DNA from: an uncultured Prevotella sp. | GTDB taxonomy: Bacteria > Bacteroidota > Bacteroidia > Bacteroidales > Bacteroidaceae | Length of the DNA stretch: 64,000 nucleotides | Assembly: GCA_900316015.1 (NCBI GenBank) | Contig: ONBG01000002.1 | Span: forward strand, 62,001 to 126,000 | Direction of reading: 5' to 3' | In this document: positions 45,655-54,479 of the stretch, piece by piece | Layout: each line of letters starts with the position of its first letter | Position numbering within the stretch: position 1 is the stretch's first letter | Program-made: the position numbers and the translations under genes | Notes under the pieces: model-generated | The model's input: the letters and a program-made list of their open reading frames with translations, nothing else | Told to the model about the DNA's origin: nothing | Databases searched by the model: none

Positions 45655-47673
45655 TCAATTTTTAGGAATATACTGGATTCCTAATTTCTTCGCCCTTTGG
45701 GCATTCTGACGCTTCACCTTCTTTTCCTTATCAGCTTTTTGCTTGGTAATCTTTTCAGGTTTCTGCTTTGCCAGACTGGTAGCCTTAGGGTTCCAGGACT
45801 CCGTTACATCCCATTTTGCCTTACATTCAATCGAGCCCGGATAGTAATATACTTCTTCGGGTTGGATATCTTTATCATAATCTCCTGTATCCCAGATACC
45901 ATTATGGTTGCGATCGATGAACAAGCGCAGATAGTAAGTATCAGGTTTCAAATAATAAAACTCTACGGTCCCATTCTTTCCTTTAGCCTCTTTCACAACT
46001 TGGTCACTACCATTCAGCAACTGTGCCACTATCGGCTGACCATCCATGCCAAGAAGACTCACCAATAGAGAACTGTATGAATCCATATCCCCCACCTTAA
46101 ATCCTTTCTTTTGTGGAGAGGTTACTAAACCGTAAATGTCGACAAACGCCATCGAGTCTGTTTCCAGACTATATTCTATTCCCGGTCTCCATTCCCCTAT
46201 TAACTCATATTGCAGCTGATGCTGCAATGGAATAACAGTATCTGTAGGAGCATGGATATCCCTGTACGCTCGAAGCAGGAAAGGAGCTTTATACCAAAGC
46301 GTGTCGTGTTTGGCATAGAGATGGATCTTCGACGTGTCAACAGTCTCAATAGGTGTCTTGAACACGAACATAACATTTTCATCTGGATTCATCTCATTGG
46401 CTGCTATATCCATAGCTAATTGCTCCTTAGGCATCTCTTTTTCGAATGGTTCACCTTTTTTCTCTGCCTTATCTTGCTTCTTCTTCCAGGTATCATAAGC
46501 CTTTTGCTGCTCTTTCAACCGTTGTGAATAAGATTTCTTTGCAAGCATCTCCAAAGTATCTGTATGGTTCTGCAATACCCCCATTGAATCTGTCATCAGA
46601 TACTGTACTTGCATTCTGAGAGTATCCTGATTTACCAATGCTGTGTCACGCAACCAATAGTTGATTGTGTCACAATGAGCATTTGTTTGAATCACAAATG
46701 CATCCTTCGCGTTGAAATTCAAACCTTTAATCTGAGGTAACTGAGGATTCCCATAACTGAAGAAGAAGGTAAAATGATTAGCCTCACTGCGGTCTGTCTT
46801 TACTAAGTAACGGTTGGTCTGCACCTCTGTAAAAGAACGCAAGACGATGTCATCAGGTAAGAAATGCGTATAAGAGACACGAGCAATGGAATCAATGTGT
46901 AATGTATCTCTCCAAATAGTATCTTGACGGATATCAGGCTTTGAAGAAGGTATAATAACCTGATGATCGAACGCCAATGCCTCACTCTTTTGATTGAACA
47001 AGTAATTACCATCAGCATCTTGTAAGGCATAGATCCTATACTGCCCTGGTGCAACTCCCTTGATCACAAAATGTCCACGACTGTCAGTACGTGCCACACG
47101 TAAGAAAGGTTTTTTATGGAAGGCAGAATCAGAAAGGTCATCATAAAGTCCTACAAGGATCCCTTTCACCGGCTCAAGGTTCTCAGCAGCCAATACATGT
47201 CCAGAAACCTCCATAGTGTCGATGACCGAACCTGTAGAAAAACTATAAGTATAGTTGCCAAGGGGATTCCCTTCGTTATTGTCAGAAATGGCATCCGAAA
47301 AATCAATGGTATAAGTAGAGTTCGGCTTCAAGGTATCCTTGAGCTCCACCTTGATACGCTTTCCCATTCCCTTAATCTCCGGAGCCTCCATCTGTGGAGG
47401 TGAAACAATGACATTCTCCGTAGGATTGTCAATCTTGATATACTCATCAAAATAGATGTTCACTGTCTTCGACTTGACATCCACACCCTTATCTGCGGGC
47501 GAAGCACCAATGACTCGTGGTGGTGTTTCATCATACCAGCCCCCATCCGGTTGTCCCATCTTGGCACAACCAGTCAACAGGAACAAAAGAATGAAACAAG
47601 GGAACAAGAAAAACGCCTGATGCATCCCTCCCCCATTCTTGATTGCCAAAATTCCATTCTTGATCCTTATCAT
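45655..47673 (-). CDS. Ig-like (Big_5) domain lipoprotein
   Basis: Predicted outer-membrane lipoprotein, 672 aa. The lipobox is LTGC (C36 from the first ATG). An ATG 16 codons downstream (47625) would give a shorter, standard signal peptide MHQAFFLFPCFILLFLLTGC. A bacterial Ig-like domain follows (TPPRVIGASPADKGVDVKSKTVNIYFDEYI, about 50-150), then a carboxypeptidase-regulatory-like segment (VSGHVLAAENLEPVKGILVGLYDD, GHFVIKGVAPGQYRIYALQD). A lysine-rich tail ends the protein (KPEKITKQKADKEKKVKRQ). Function unknown; conserved in Bacteroidales. Confidence 0.82.
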   Translation of the reverse strand: MIRIKNGILAIKNGGGMHQAFFLFPCFILLFLLTGCAKMGQPDGGWYDETPPRVIGASPADKGVDVKSKTVNIYFDEYIKIDNPTENVIVSPPQMEAPEIKGMGKRIKVELKDTLKPNSTYTIDFSDAISDNNEGNPLGNYTYSFSTGSVIDTMEVSGHVLAAENLEPVKGILVGLYDDLSDSAFHKKPFLRVARTDSRGHFVIKGVAPGQYRIYALQDADGNYLFNQKSEALAFDHQVIIPSSKPDIRQDTIWRDTLHIDSIARVSYTHFLPDDIVLRSFTEVQTNRYLVKTDRSEANHFTFFFSYGNPQLPQIKGLNFNAKDAFVIQTNAHCDTINYWLRDTALVNQDTLRMQVQYLMTDSMGVLQNHTDTLEMLAKKSYSQRLKEQQKAYDTWKKKQDKAEKKGEPFEKEMPKEQLAMDIAANEMNPDENVMFVFKTPIETVDTSKIHLYAKHDTLWYKAPFLLRAYRDIHAPTDTVIPLQHQLQYELIGEWRPGIEYSLETDSMAFVDIYGLVTSPQKKGFKVGDMDSYSSLLVSLLGMDGQPIVAQLLNGSDQVVKEAKGKNGTVEFYYLKPDTYYLRLFIDRNHNGIWDTGDYDKDIQPEEVYYYPGSIECKAKWDVTESWNPKATSLAKQKPEKITKQKADKEKKVKRQNAQRAKKLGIQYIPKN

Positions 47674-47679
47674 AAGTTG

Positions 47680-49194
47680 TTATTCTTTATGATTCATCTC
47701 TAAGAGCTCATCAATGTTCTTCCTACTATTACTCAGACGGGGTATTTTATGTTGTCCTCCTAATTTACCCTTAGACTTTAACCAGTCATTAAATAACCCA
47801 CGACGTGCCTTGACTACTTCCAAATGTTGCAAGGTAATATCCTTGTACCGCTTTGCTTCGTAATCGCTGTTTACTTCCTGCAGTCGTTGATCAAGCAGAC
47901 GGGCAAATTCATGGATATCTTCAGGTTCCTTTGCAAACTCAATTAGCCATTGATGCCTGCACTTCGCATGAGAGTCCATATATACAGGAGCGGCCGTATA
48001 TTCAGACACTTCTGCCCCTGTCTTTTCACAAGCATAAGAAAGTCCCTTTTCTGCGTTATCCATAATCAGTTCTTCACCAAAAGCATTGATAAAGTATTTT
48101 GTCCTGCCTGTAATGATGAACTTATAAGGATTCTTGCTGGTAAAACAAACAGTGTCTCCGATATTATATCGCCATAGCCCACAAGAAGTGGTAATGACCA
48201 TTGCATAGTTCTTCCCCACTTCCACTCCACTCAACGGAACAATATTCTGATGCTCTAGCTCTAATTCTTCCACAGGAATAAACTCATAGAACACATCATA
48301 ATCAACCATTAAGAGCATAGAAGGATCTGAAGGATCACTTTGAATACCAAAGAAACCTTCACTTGCATTATAGGTCTCCATATAATGCATTTTATCACTC
48401 GTTATCAATTTCTCATACTGCTTACGATAAGGAGTGAATGCGATACCGCCATGGAAGAATACTTCAAGATTAGGCCAAACTTCTTCCAGATGCTCTTTAC
48501 CAGATAGTTCCATAACCCTTACCAGAACAGAGAGCATCCATGAGGGAACGCCTGAAATATTAGTGACATTCTTGTGCATGGTTTCACGGGCAATACGATC
48601 GCGCTTCACCTCAAAGTCACTTAAGAGAGCTGTAGACTTTTTAGGAACCCGCACCAAATTAGCAAGAGGATTGATATTCTCTATAAGGATGGCACTCAGG
48701 TCACCCACTAAACTATCTGGGAGATTATAATTAGGAGAATGACTGCCCCCTAAGATCAAGCTTTTTCCATCAAAGATTTTACTTTCTGGATGGTTCCTCA
48801 AGTAAAGTGCCACGACATCATAACCACCCTGGTAATGTATGTGATGAAGCCCTTCTGAGGATACTGGGATAAACTTACTTTTATCGTTGGTCGTACCAGA
48901 TGACTTCGCATACCATTTGACAGTACCCTGCCATAGGATATTCGCTTCACCATGGCGCATTCTGTCTATATCTCCTTTCAACTCCTCGTAGGTGTTTACC
49001 TGAACATGATTTGTAAAGTCTATATAGTTGTGAGTATTCTTAAAGAGATGCTTCCGTCCAAATTCTGTATCCTTTCCGAGCGCAATAAGCCGTTGGAGCA
49101 CCATTTGCTGAAGCTCCTCTGCACCCATGAGATACTTTTCCAGTTCCTTCTGGCGCCGAACGAATATCTTCCCTATTATATTAGTTAAACTCAT
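47680..49194 (-). CDS. GH3 auxin-responsive promoter family protein
   Basis: A 504 aa member of the GH3/acyl-adenylate-forming family, named from plant auxin-amide synthetases. Visible motifs are WYAKSSGTTNDKSKFIP (the ATP-binding SSGTT loop), MHYMETYNASEGFFGIQSDP (motif with YNASEG) and TSCGLWRYNIGDTVCF. In plants these enzymes conjugate amino acids to hormones; the bacterial role is unknown. First of the unit GH3-lipoprotein-DUF3108 with a 6-nt gap downstream, and it carries a -7 element at 49220. Confidence 0.88.
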   Translation of the reverse strand: MSLTNIIGKIFVRRQKELEKYLMGAEELQQMVLQRLIALGKDTEFGRKHLFKNTHNYIDFTNHVQVNTYEELKGDIDRMRHGEANILWQGTVKWYAKSSGTTNDKSKFIPVSSEGLHHIHYQGGYDVVALYLRNHPESKIFDGKSLILGGSHSPNYNLPDSLVGDLSAILIENINPLANLVRVPKKSTALLSDFEVKRDRIARETMHKNVTNISGVPSWMLSVLVRVMELSGKEHLEEVWPNLEVFFHGGIAFTPYRKQYEKLITSDKMHYMETYNASEGFFGIQSDPSDPSMLLMVDYDVFYEFIPVEELELEHQNIVPLSGVEVGKNYAMVITTSCGLWRYNIGDTVCFTSKNPYKFIITGRTKYFINAFGEELIMDNAEKGLSYACEKTGAEVSEYTAAPVYMDSHAKCRHQWLIEFAKEPEDIHEFARLLDQRLQEVNSDYEAKRYKDITLQHLEVVKARRGLFNDWLKSKGKLGGQHKIPRLSNSRKNIDELLEMNHKE

Positions 49195-49219
49195 AGATAC
49201 ATTAGTTCACATTGAATTG

Positions 49220-49227
49220 CAAATTTA
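49220..49227 (-). promoter_or_regulatory. -7 element for the GH3 unit
   Basis: Minus-strand TAAATTTG fits TAnnTTTG, 25 nt before the GH3 start; no clear -33 TTTG. Confidence 0.5.
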
Positions 49228-49289
49228 CGCTAAACTTTTGGATTGATAAAGTAATTCACTTATTTTAATACTAAACACAAAAATCACAG

Positions 49290-49326
49290 AAAAAAATCCC
49301 GTATACAGTTCTTTGCATACGGGATT
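49290..49326 (-). terminator. Rho-independent terminator after rnc
   Basis: On the minus strand ATCCCGTAT (49317-49325) pairs with ATACGGGAT (49296-49304), followed by a T-run (complement of 49290-49296). It closes the acpP-fabF-rnc operon 23 nt after the rnc stop. Confidence 0.88.
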
Positions 49327-49349
49327 CTTTGAAGATAAGCCTAACTTGA

Positions 49350-50429
49350 CTATTCTTTTTGATCGTTGATCTCTGCAAAAGCAGCAGCTTCGGCAGCAGC
49401 AATGATTTCCTCATCACTCTGCTCTTTAGCACTGATATCGCTCAAGTCGAACTCATCCTTTTCCTCTTTTTTTATATCAGGCGAGTCTATAACAGGAGAA
49501 TCAGCAGCACTTTGATTTTCCGTGAATACCTCTTCATGAAAAACATTTTCATGTTTTTCCTCCGTTTTCACTTCCAACTGCTTGTCTTGAGGATAGAAGA
49601 AATCCTCTTTTACTTTTGTATCTGGCACATTCTCCACTGGCTCCTCCTCTACTTTCGTACGAGCCGTCTTAGAAGAAAAGACAGAATCGATCAACTGAGG
49701 CTCACGACGCAGGCGGTTTAATGTAATTTTCGAAGCCAATTGCTGGCTTTCCTTCTTACTGTATCCCTTGCCACTGCCACATTCAATGTCCTCTAATTCT
49801 ACGGCATAGTTGAACATAGGACTTCCATTGTTGTCAGTCTTTTGCTCCAACATCTTAAAATTGATCTTAACCTTATTCTTTTGGCACCACTCAATCAGTT
49901 TACTTTTAAAGTTAACTTCCTTATAGGCTACCTTGTCAATATTGATCATTTGAGCAAGGATTCTCTTCTGCATGAATTTCATGCAAGCATTATAGCCATG
50001 GTCCAAGTATAAGGCACCGACTAATGCCTCGAATGCATTTCCTCCCATATAACTATTATGAGAGGAACTGTGTCCTGAAGACATAATCAATTGATCGATA
50101 CCCATTTCTTGTGCCAGTTTATTGAGTGTGTCCCTTTGCACGAGCTTACTTCTCGTGTTCGTAAGGAAACCTTCCCGTTTTCCTGGGAAATGACGATAGA
50201 CAATATCACCTACGATAGCATCTAATATGGCATCACCGAGAAACTCCAGTCGTTCGTTGTTTACCGGTTTTCCCTTGGCATTACGTCGCATCACGCTTTT
50301 ATGCATCAATGCCAGTTTATAATAACTGATGTCATGAGGGTAAAAACCGATAATACGGTATAAAGACAAATAAAGCTCCTTCTCTTTACGGAAAGGGAGC
50401 TTTATTCTGTCAATGATATTATTCAGCAT
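49350..50429 (-). CDS. rnc: Ribonuclease III
   Basis: Double-strand-specific endoribonuclease for rRNA and mRNA processing. The catalytic signature is NERLEFLGDAILDAIVGD (about 58-75), GGNAFEALVGALYLDHG supplies the second acidic cluster, and a dsRNA-binding domain runs to about residue 245 (GSGKGYSKKESQQLASKITLNRL). The 359 aa length exceeds the usual 220-260 aa because of a C-terminal acidic, low-complexity tail of about 110 residues (rich in E, D, K, V). The start overlaps the fabF end by 11 nt. Operon acpP-fabF-rnc. Confidence 0.94.
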   Translation of the reverse strand: MLNNIIDRIKLPFRKEKELYLSLYRIIGFYPHDISYYKLALMHKSVMRRNAKGKPVNNERLEFLGDAILDAIVGDIVYRHFPGKREGFLTNTRSKLVQRDTLNKLAQEMGIDQLIMSSGHSSSHNSYMGGNAFEALVGALYLDHGYNACMKFMQKRILAQMINIDKVAYKEVNFKSKLIEWCQKNKVKINFKMLEQKTDNNGSPMFNYAVELEDIECGSGKGYSKKESQQLASKITLNRLRREPQLIDSVFSSKTARTKVEEEPVENVPDTKVKEDFFYPQDKQLEVKTEEKHENVFHEEVFTENQSAADSPVIDSPDIKKEEKDEFDLSDISAKEQSDEEIIAAAEAAAFAEINDQKE

Positions 50430-51681
50430 ATTTCTTGAAAATCACGCAAGCATTATGACCTCCAAATCCAAAAGTATTGCTCAGTGCAGCACGTACAGTA
50501 CGCTTCTGAGCCTTGTTGAATGTGAAGTTCATGTTATAATCAATCTCAGGATCATCATCACCCTCTGCATGGTTGATGGTCGGTGGGATGATGTCATTCT
50601 TTACTGCCAAGACACAAGCCATAGCTTCCACTGCACCTGCTGCACCCAAAAGGTGACCTGTCATTGACTTGGTAGAACTAATGTTCAGTCGGTAAGCAGC
50701 GTCACCGAACACATCTTTGATAGCCTTTGCCTCAGAGATATCCCCCACGTGGGTAGATGTACCATGAACATTGATATAATCAATATCCTCTGGTTTAAGG
50801 TTTGCATCCTCTAATGCAGCTTCCATCACCAATTTAGCACCGAGTCCTTCAGGATGGCTTGCCGTGATATGATAAGCATCTGCACTTTCGCCTTCGCCCA
50901 CCATTTCAGCATAGATCTTAGCCCCACGAGCCTTAGCATGCTCATATTCCTCAAGGATCAGACATCCTGCACCTTCGCCCATGACGAAACCATCACGACT
51001 GGCACTGAAGGGGCGTGATGCATGCTCAGGGTCGTCGTTACGTGTAGAAAGTGCCTTCATTGCATTGAAACCACCTACGCCACAAGCGCAGATAGCACTT
51101 TCAGCACCACCGGCAACGATGATATTTGCCTTCCCAAGACGAAGCAAGTTGAAAGCATCAGCCAAAGCATTACTACTTGAAGCACAAGCTGAGGTCGTGG
51201 CATAGTTAGGTCCATGGAATCCATAATGAATGGAAATCTGTCCTGCGGCAATATCAGAGATCATCTTAGGGATAAAGAACGGACTAAACTTCGGTTCTTC
51301 ATCAATATGCTGACCATAATAGACAACTTCTTCCTCAAAAGTACGAATACCACCAATACCTACACCATATATGACACCAATACGGTTCTTGTCCTCTTTC
51401 TCTAAATCAAGGCCTGCATCGTTAATTCCTTGGATGGCACTGACCATGGCCAACTGGGTATAACGGTCTATTTTCCGATAGACTTTCTTTTCGAGATAAT
51501 CATCCAAGTTCAGATTCTTTACCTCACAAGCAAAATGAGTCTTGAATTTAGTAGCGTCAAACTCTGTAATAGGAGCACTGCCACTTTTACCCGCCAGCAT
51601 GTTTGCCCAAGTCTCTTCTGGGGTATTTCCTAAGGGGGTGACTGCGCCAAGTCCTGTTACTACTACTCTTTTTAATTCCAT
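50419..51681 (-). CDS. fabF: Beta-ketoacyl-ACP synthase II
   Basis: Chain-elongating condensing enzyme of fatty acid synthesis, acting on acyl-ACP and malonyl-ACP. I take the ATG at 51681 (420 aa, MELKRVVVTGLGAVTPLG); an upstream ATG at 51741 would add 20 unlike residues. The active site is Cys in TTSACASSSNALADA, and the two histidines are in NVHGTSTHVGD and SMTGHLLGAAG. It lies between acpP and rnc, a common gene order. Confidence 0.96.
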   Translation of the reverse strand: MELKRVVVTGLGAVTPLGNTPEETWANMLAGKSGSAPITEFDATKFKTHFACEVKNLNLDDYLEKKVYRKIDRYTQLAMVSAIQGINDAGLDLEKEDKNRIGVIYGVGIGGIRTFEEEVVYYGQHIDEEPKFSPFFIPKMISDIAAGQISIHYGFHGPNYATTSACASSSNALADAFNLLRLGKANIIVAGGAESAICACGVGGFNAMKALSTRNDDPEHASRPFSASRDGFVMGEGAGCLILEEYEHAKARGAKIYAEMVGEGESADAYHITASHPEGLGAKLVMEAALEDANLKPEDIDYINVHGTSTHVGDISEAKAIKDVFGDAAYRLNISSTKSMTGHLLGAAGAVEAMACVLAVKNDIIPPTINHAEGDDDPEIDYNMNFTFNKAQKRTVRAALSNTFGFGGHNACVIFKKYAE

Positions 51682-51776
51682 TATAATTGGTTTATATGAG
51701 TGGATGAGGGTGTTGGTTGAAGATACAATCCGCTCAGTCAACTAACACCTACATCCCACTACTCTACACGCACTGA

Positions 51777-52013
51777 TTATTTTGCGTTTTCCTCGATATA
51801 CTTGATAGCGTCACCAACAGTCTGAATGGTTTCAGCCTTATCATCAGGAATAGAAATACCAAACTCTTTCTCAAATTCCATGATCAGCTCTACAGTATCC
51901 AAAGAATCTGCGCCAAGATCATTTGTGAAACTTGCTTCTGGCTTTACTTCTGCCTCATCTACACCGAGTTTATCCACAATAATAGCCTTTACCTTTGATT
52001 CAATTTCTGACAT
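51777..52013 (-). CDS. acpP: Acyl carrier protein
   Basis: Acidic 78 aa four-helix carrier. The phosphopantetheine attachment serine is in [16 protein letters not shown] (Ser at about residue 39). First gene of acpP-fabF-rnc with a well-formed promoter at 52066-52097 and a leader of about 45 nt. An inverted repeat lies just upstream of the promoter (52124-52150). Confidence 0.97.
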   Translation of the reverse strand: MSEIESKVKAIIVDKLGVDEAEVKPEASFTNDLGADSLDTVELIMEFEKEFGISIPDDKAETIQTVGDAIKYIEENAK

Positions 52014-52065
52014 AATTGTAACTTTTTAAATCGTTAATAAATAATTTCTAATTAAAAATCGGGTG

Positions 52066-52097
52066 CAAAGGAACTAAATTTTATTTAAATCAGCAAA
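52066..52097 (-). promoter_or_regulatory. Promoter for acpP-fabF-rnc
   Basis: Minus strand TTTG (52094-52097), 20 nt, TTCCTTTG (52066-52073). The -7 box differs from TAnnTTTG at one base. Confidence 0.6.
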
Positions 52098-52123
52098 TTT
52101 TTTGTCGAAAAAAGCTATTTCCC

Positions 52124-52150
52124 TTGCACAAGACCCCCCTATTTGTGCAA
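52124..52150. promoter_or_regulatory. Inverted repeat upstream of acpP, possible operator
   Basis: TTGCACAA (52124-52131) and TTGTGCAA (52143-52150) form a perfect 8-bp inverted repeat with an 11-nt spacer, about 30 bp upstream of the acpP -33 element. A second inverted pair, CCATTCCAT (52225-52233) and ATGGAATGG (52269-52277), lies nearer the divergent gene. Whether either is bound by a regulator is unknown. The remainder of this 353-bp gap shows nothing further. Confidence 0.4.
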
Positions 52151-52309
52151 AGATTTGCTATAAATTGTTGGCAACTTGCTTTAAATCAAGTCCTTCAAGA
52201 TGCTTATTTGCATTGTTTTCAATCCCATTCCATCACTTTTGGCATTTCCATTTCTATGACAATTAGCCATGGAATGGAAAAAGTAAATCGCAAAAAAGAT
52301 GCGTTTTAT

Positions 52310-52340
52310 TTTGGACTTAGACAAGATTTGATTATATTTG
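52310..52340 (+). promoter_or_regulatory. Promoter for DUF4254-glycosyltransferase genes
   Basis: TTTG (52310-52313), 19 nt, TATATTTG (52333-52340): exact consensus, leader about 23 nt. Confidence 0.75.
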
Positions 52341-52366
52341 CACGTTAAATCATAACTCTGATTATC

Positions 52367-52972
52367 ATGTCATTTACAGAAACTTGCAACCAGATTTTTA
52401 AACAGGTCATCCGCGATTATCATGAAAAGGATAACGTAGATGCACCTATCTCTAACCCTTATGATAGGGATTCTATTGAAAACAGGTTGTATCTGAAATG
52501 CTGGATTGACACCGTTCAATGGCATTTGGAAGATATTATCCGCGATCCGCATATCGATCCGAATAATGCTTTAGCATTGAAGAGACGAATTGACCGTTCC
52601 AATCAGGATCGAACCGATTTAGTAGAGCAAATCGACAGCTATTTCCGCCAGAAATACTCAGACGTAAATGTCTTGCCGGATGCTACCATTAACACGGAAA
52701 GTCCAGCATGGGCTGTTGACAGACTGTCCATTCTCGCCCTGAAAATCTACCACATGAGAGAACAGGTAGAAAGAACGGATGCCAGTCAGGATCATATCAA
52801 TAGGTGCAAGGAAAAACTGAATATCTTGCTTCAGCAACAAGTCGACCTGAGCACTGCCATTGATCAATTGCTTGACGATATCGCTGCAGGCAAGAAGTAC
52901 ATGAAAGTGTATCGGCAAATGAAAATGTATAATGATCCTTCCACCAATCCGGTCCTTTATCAAAAGAAATGA
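52367..52972 (+). CDS. DUF4254 domain-containing protein
   Basis: A 201 aa soluble helical protein covering a whole DUF4254 (NPYDRDSIENRLYLKCWIDTVQWHLEDIIRDPHIDP is the conserved core). Function unknown. Its stop overlaps the start of the glycosyltransferase by 4 nt, so it is translationally coupled. DUF4254 genes often sit beside glycosyltransferases in Bacteroidales, hinting at a role in cell-surface glycan assembly (inference). Confidence 0.85.
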   Translation: MSFTETCNQIFKQVIRDYHEKDNVDAPISNPYDRDSIENRLYLKCWIDTVQWHLEDIIRDPHIDPNNALALKRRIDRSNQDRTDLVEQIDSYFRQKYSDVNVLPDATINTESPAWAVDRLSILALKIYHMREQVERTDASQDHINRCKEKLNILLQQQVDLSTAIDQLLDDIAAGKKYMKVYRQMKMYNDPSTNPVLYQKK

Positions 52973-54021
52973 AAACGGAACACATACTGATCATCCGTTT
53001 CTCCGCCATGGGGGATGTGGCAATGACTGTCCCTGTCATCTATTCTTTGGCCCATCAGTATCCTGATGTCCGTATCACGGTATTGAGCAAGCCTTTTGCC
53101 AGAGTGTTCTTCGAAGACCTGGCTCCTAACGTTGGATTTATGGGAGCTGACCTGAAAAAGGAATATCATGGCGTAAAAGGACTGAATGCGCTTTACCGGC
53201 GGTTGACGGCCAAGAACTTCACTGCCATCGCTGATTTACATAATGTGATACGATCTGATTACTTGCGGATCAGGTTTAATATCCAACGATATCGGGTTGC
53301 CCATATCAACAAGCATCGACAGGCAAGAAGATTGCTGACTGCAGCCAACAATAAGCAACGTGTGCAATTGCCGACCTCCTTTCAAAACTATGCAGAAGTG
53401 TTTGCACAATTGGGGTATCCCATTCAAATGAATTTCACCTCCATCTTTTCTCCCGAAGGCGGGAACCTGAAAGAATTACCTTCAGAGATAGGGGAGAAGA
53501 AAGCTTCTCAGCAGTGGATCGGCATCGCTCCTTTTGCCGCACATCCCGGAAAGGTATATCCGGCGCAGAATATGCAAAGCGTTATACAGAAGATTGTAGA
53601 GAAACATCCCTCCTGCAGGATATTCCTCTTTGGCGGCGGAAAGGAAGAGATTGATAAAATCAATATTTTATCGGATACATTCCAACAATGTGTCAACGCT
53701 TCGACCATCTTAGGGGACTTGAAAAAAGAATTGATTCTGATGAGCCATTTGGACGTAATGATCAGCATGGACAGTGCCAATATGCACTTGGCATCCTTAG
53801 TGAATGTACCGGTGGTGAGCATCTGGGGGGCCACACATCCTTTTGCAGGATTCATGGGGTGGAACCAAAATCCAAAGAACGCAGTGCAAATCGACTTACC
53901 TTGCCGTCCATGTTCTATCTTTGGCAATAAACCTTGTATGAGAGGCGATTATGCTTGCTTGAAGAATATATCACCAGAAATGGTGGTTGATAGGGTAGAA
54001 GATATTATAAAATCAAAATAA
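52969..54021 (+). CDS. Glycosyltransferase family 9 (heptosyltransferase-like)
   Basis: A 350 aa GT-B fold enzyme. The N-terminus has ILIIRFSAMGDVAMTVPVIYSLAHQYPD, the signature start of ADP-heptose:LPS heptosyltransferases. The C-terminal donor site includes IGIAPFAAHPGKVYP and ISMDSANMHLASLVNVPVVSIWGATHP. It acts at the inner leaflet of the cytoplasmic membrane in core LPS or lipooligosaccharide synthesis. The sugar is unproven, as not all family 9 enzymes use heptose. Coupled to DUF4254. Confidence 0.9.
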   Translation: MKTEHILIIRFSAMGDVAMTVPVIYSLAHQYPDVRITVLSKPFARVFFEDLAPNVGFMGADLKKEYHGVKGLNALYRRLTAKNFTAIADLHNVIRSDYLRIRFNIQRYRVAHINKHRQARRLLTAANNKQRVQLPTSFQNYAEVFAQLGYPIQMNFTSIFSPEGGNLKELPSEIGEKKASQQWIGIAPFAAHPGKVYPAQNMQSVIQKIVEKHPSCRIFLFGGGKEEIDKINILSDTFQQCVNASTILGDLKKELILMSHLDVMISMDSANMHLASLVNVPVVSIWGATHPFAGFMGWNQNPKNAVQIDLPCRPCSIFGNKPCMRGDYACLKNISPEMVVDRVEDIIKSK

Positions 54022-54074
54022 GAAAAAAGTAGAGACAACATAACACTATTGTATCATTATAAAAAGGTAAGATT

Positions 54075-54236
54075 ATGAAAAAGTATGTTTGCGAAACCTG
54101 TGGTTATGTTTATGACCCAGAAGTAGGTGATCCTGAAAATGGTGTACAACCAGGCACAGCCTTTGAAGACATTCCAGATGATTGGGTATGCCCTATCTGT
54201 GGCGTTGGAAAAGATGATTTCAAACCAGAAGATTAA
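54075..54236 (+). CDS. Rubredoxin
   Basis: A 53 aa one-iron electron-transfer protein. The four cysteine ligands occur in two CxxCG pairs, [10 protein letters not shown] near the N-terminus and [11 protein letters not shown] near the C-terminus. The length is standard. The GGTAAG sequence (54066-54071) lies just before the ATG. In anaerobes rubredoxins serve oxygen and peroxide detoxification; no partner is adjacent. A T-run terminator follows at 54242. It directly borders the putative origin region. Confidence 0.95.
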   Translation: MKKYVCETCGYVYDPEVGDPENGVQPGTAFEDIPDDWVCPICGVGKDDFKPED

Positions 54237-54241
54237 AAAGA

Positions 54242-54280
54242 AGACAGTCTCCAATCACAATGGGGACTGTTTCTTTTTTT
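54242..54280 (+). terminator. Rho-independent terminator after rubredoxin
   Basis: ACAGTCTCC (54244-54252) pairs with GGGGACTGT (54262-54270), with one G-U pair, followed by TTCTTTTTTT. It starts 5 nt after the stop and would shield the DnaA-box region from incoming transcription. Confidence 0.9.
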
Positions 54281-54392
54281 AATAACAAGAAAATAAGGAT
54301 ATCAAAGATAATACATCATCGTACCCAAAACAAGGTTGCAGAATACCTAAGCTAATTCCATGAAAGAAAGCCCTATCCAACCCATTTCCAAT

Positions 54393-54473
54393 AGATGACC
54401 TTTTGCCTCGCGTTAGGTAACCTTTTAGCGTGTGATAGATAACCTTTTGAAGGACAGGAGATGATCTTTCGTA
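54393..54473 (-). repeat. 22-bp tandem array 2 beside the putative origin
   Basis: Four cores at an exact 22-bp spacing on the plus strand: AGATGACCTTTT (54393), AGGTAACCTTTT (54415), AGATAACCTTTT (54437) and AGATGATCTTTC (54459). Read on the minus strand they give AAAAGGT(T/C)A(T/C)CT, the same family as array 1. In both arrays the first unit in this reading direction contains AAAGATCATCTCCTG. The array ends about 35 bp from the first DnaA box. Confidence 0.85.
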
Positions 54474-54479
54474 AATCTC

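Noticed and set aside
50740-50760. CCCACGTGGG within fabF as a third parS site
   Set aside because: Only the CACGTG centre agrees with the parS consensus; the flanks do not.
52124-52348. 74-codon frame upstream of the DUF4254 gene
   Set aside because: It runs through the inverted repeats and the consensus promoter, and its product is low in charge structure; judged non-coding.
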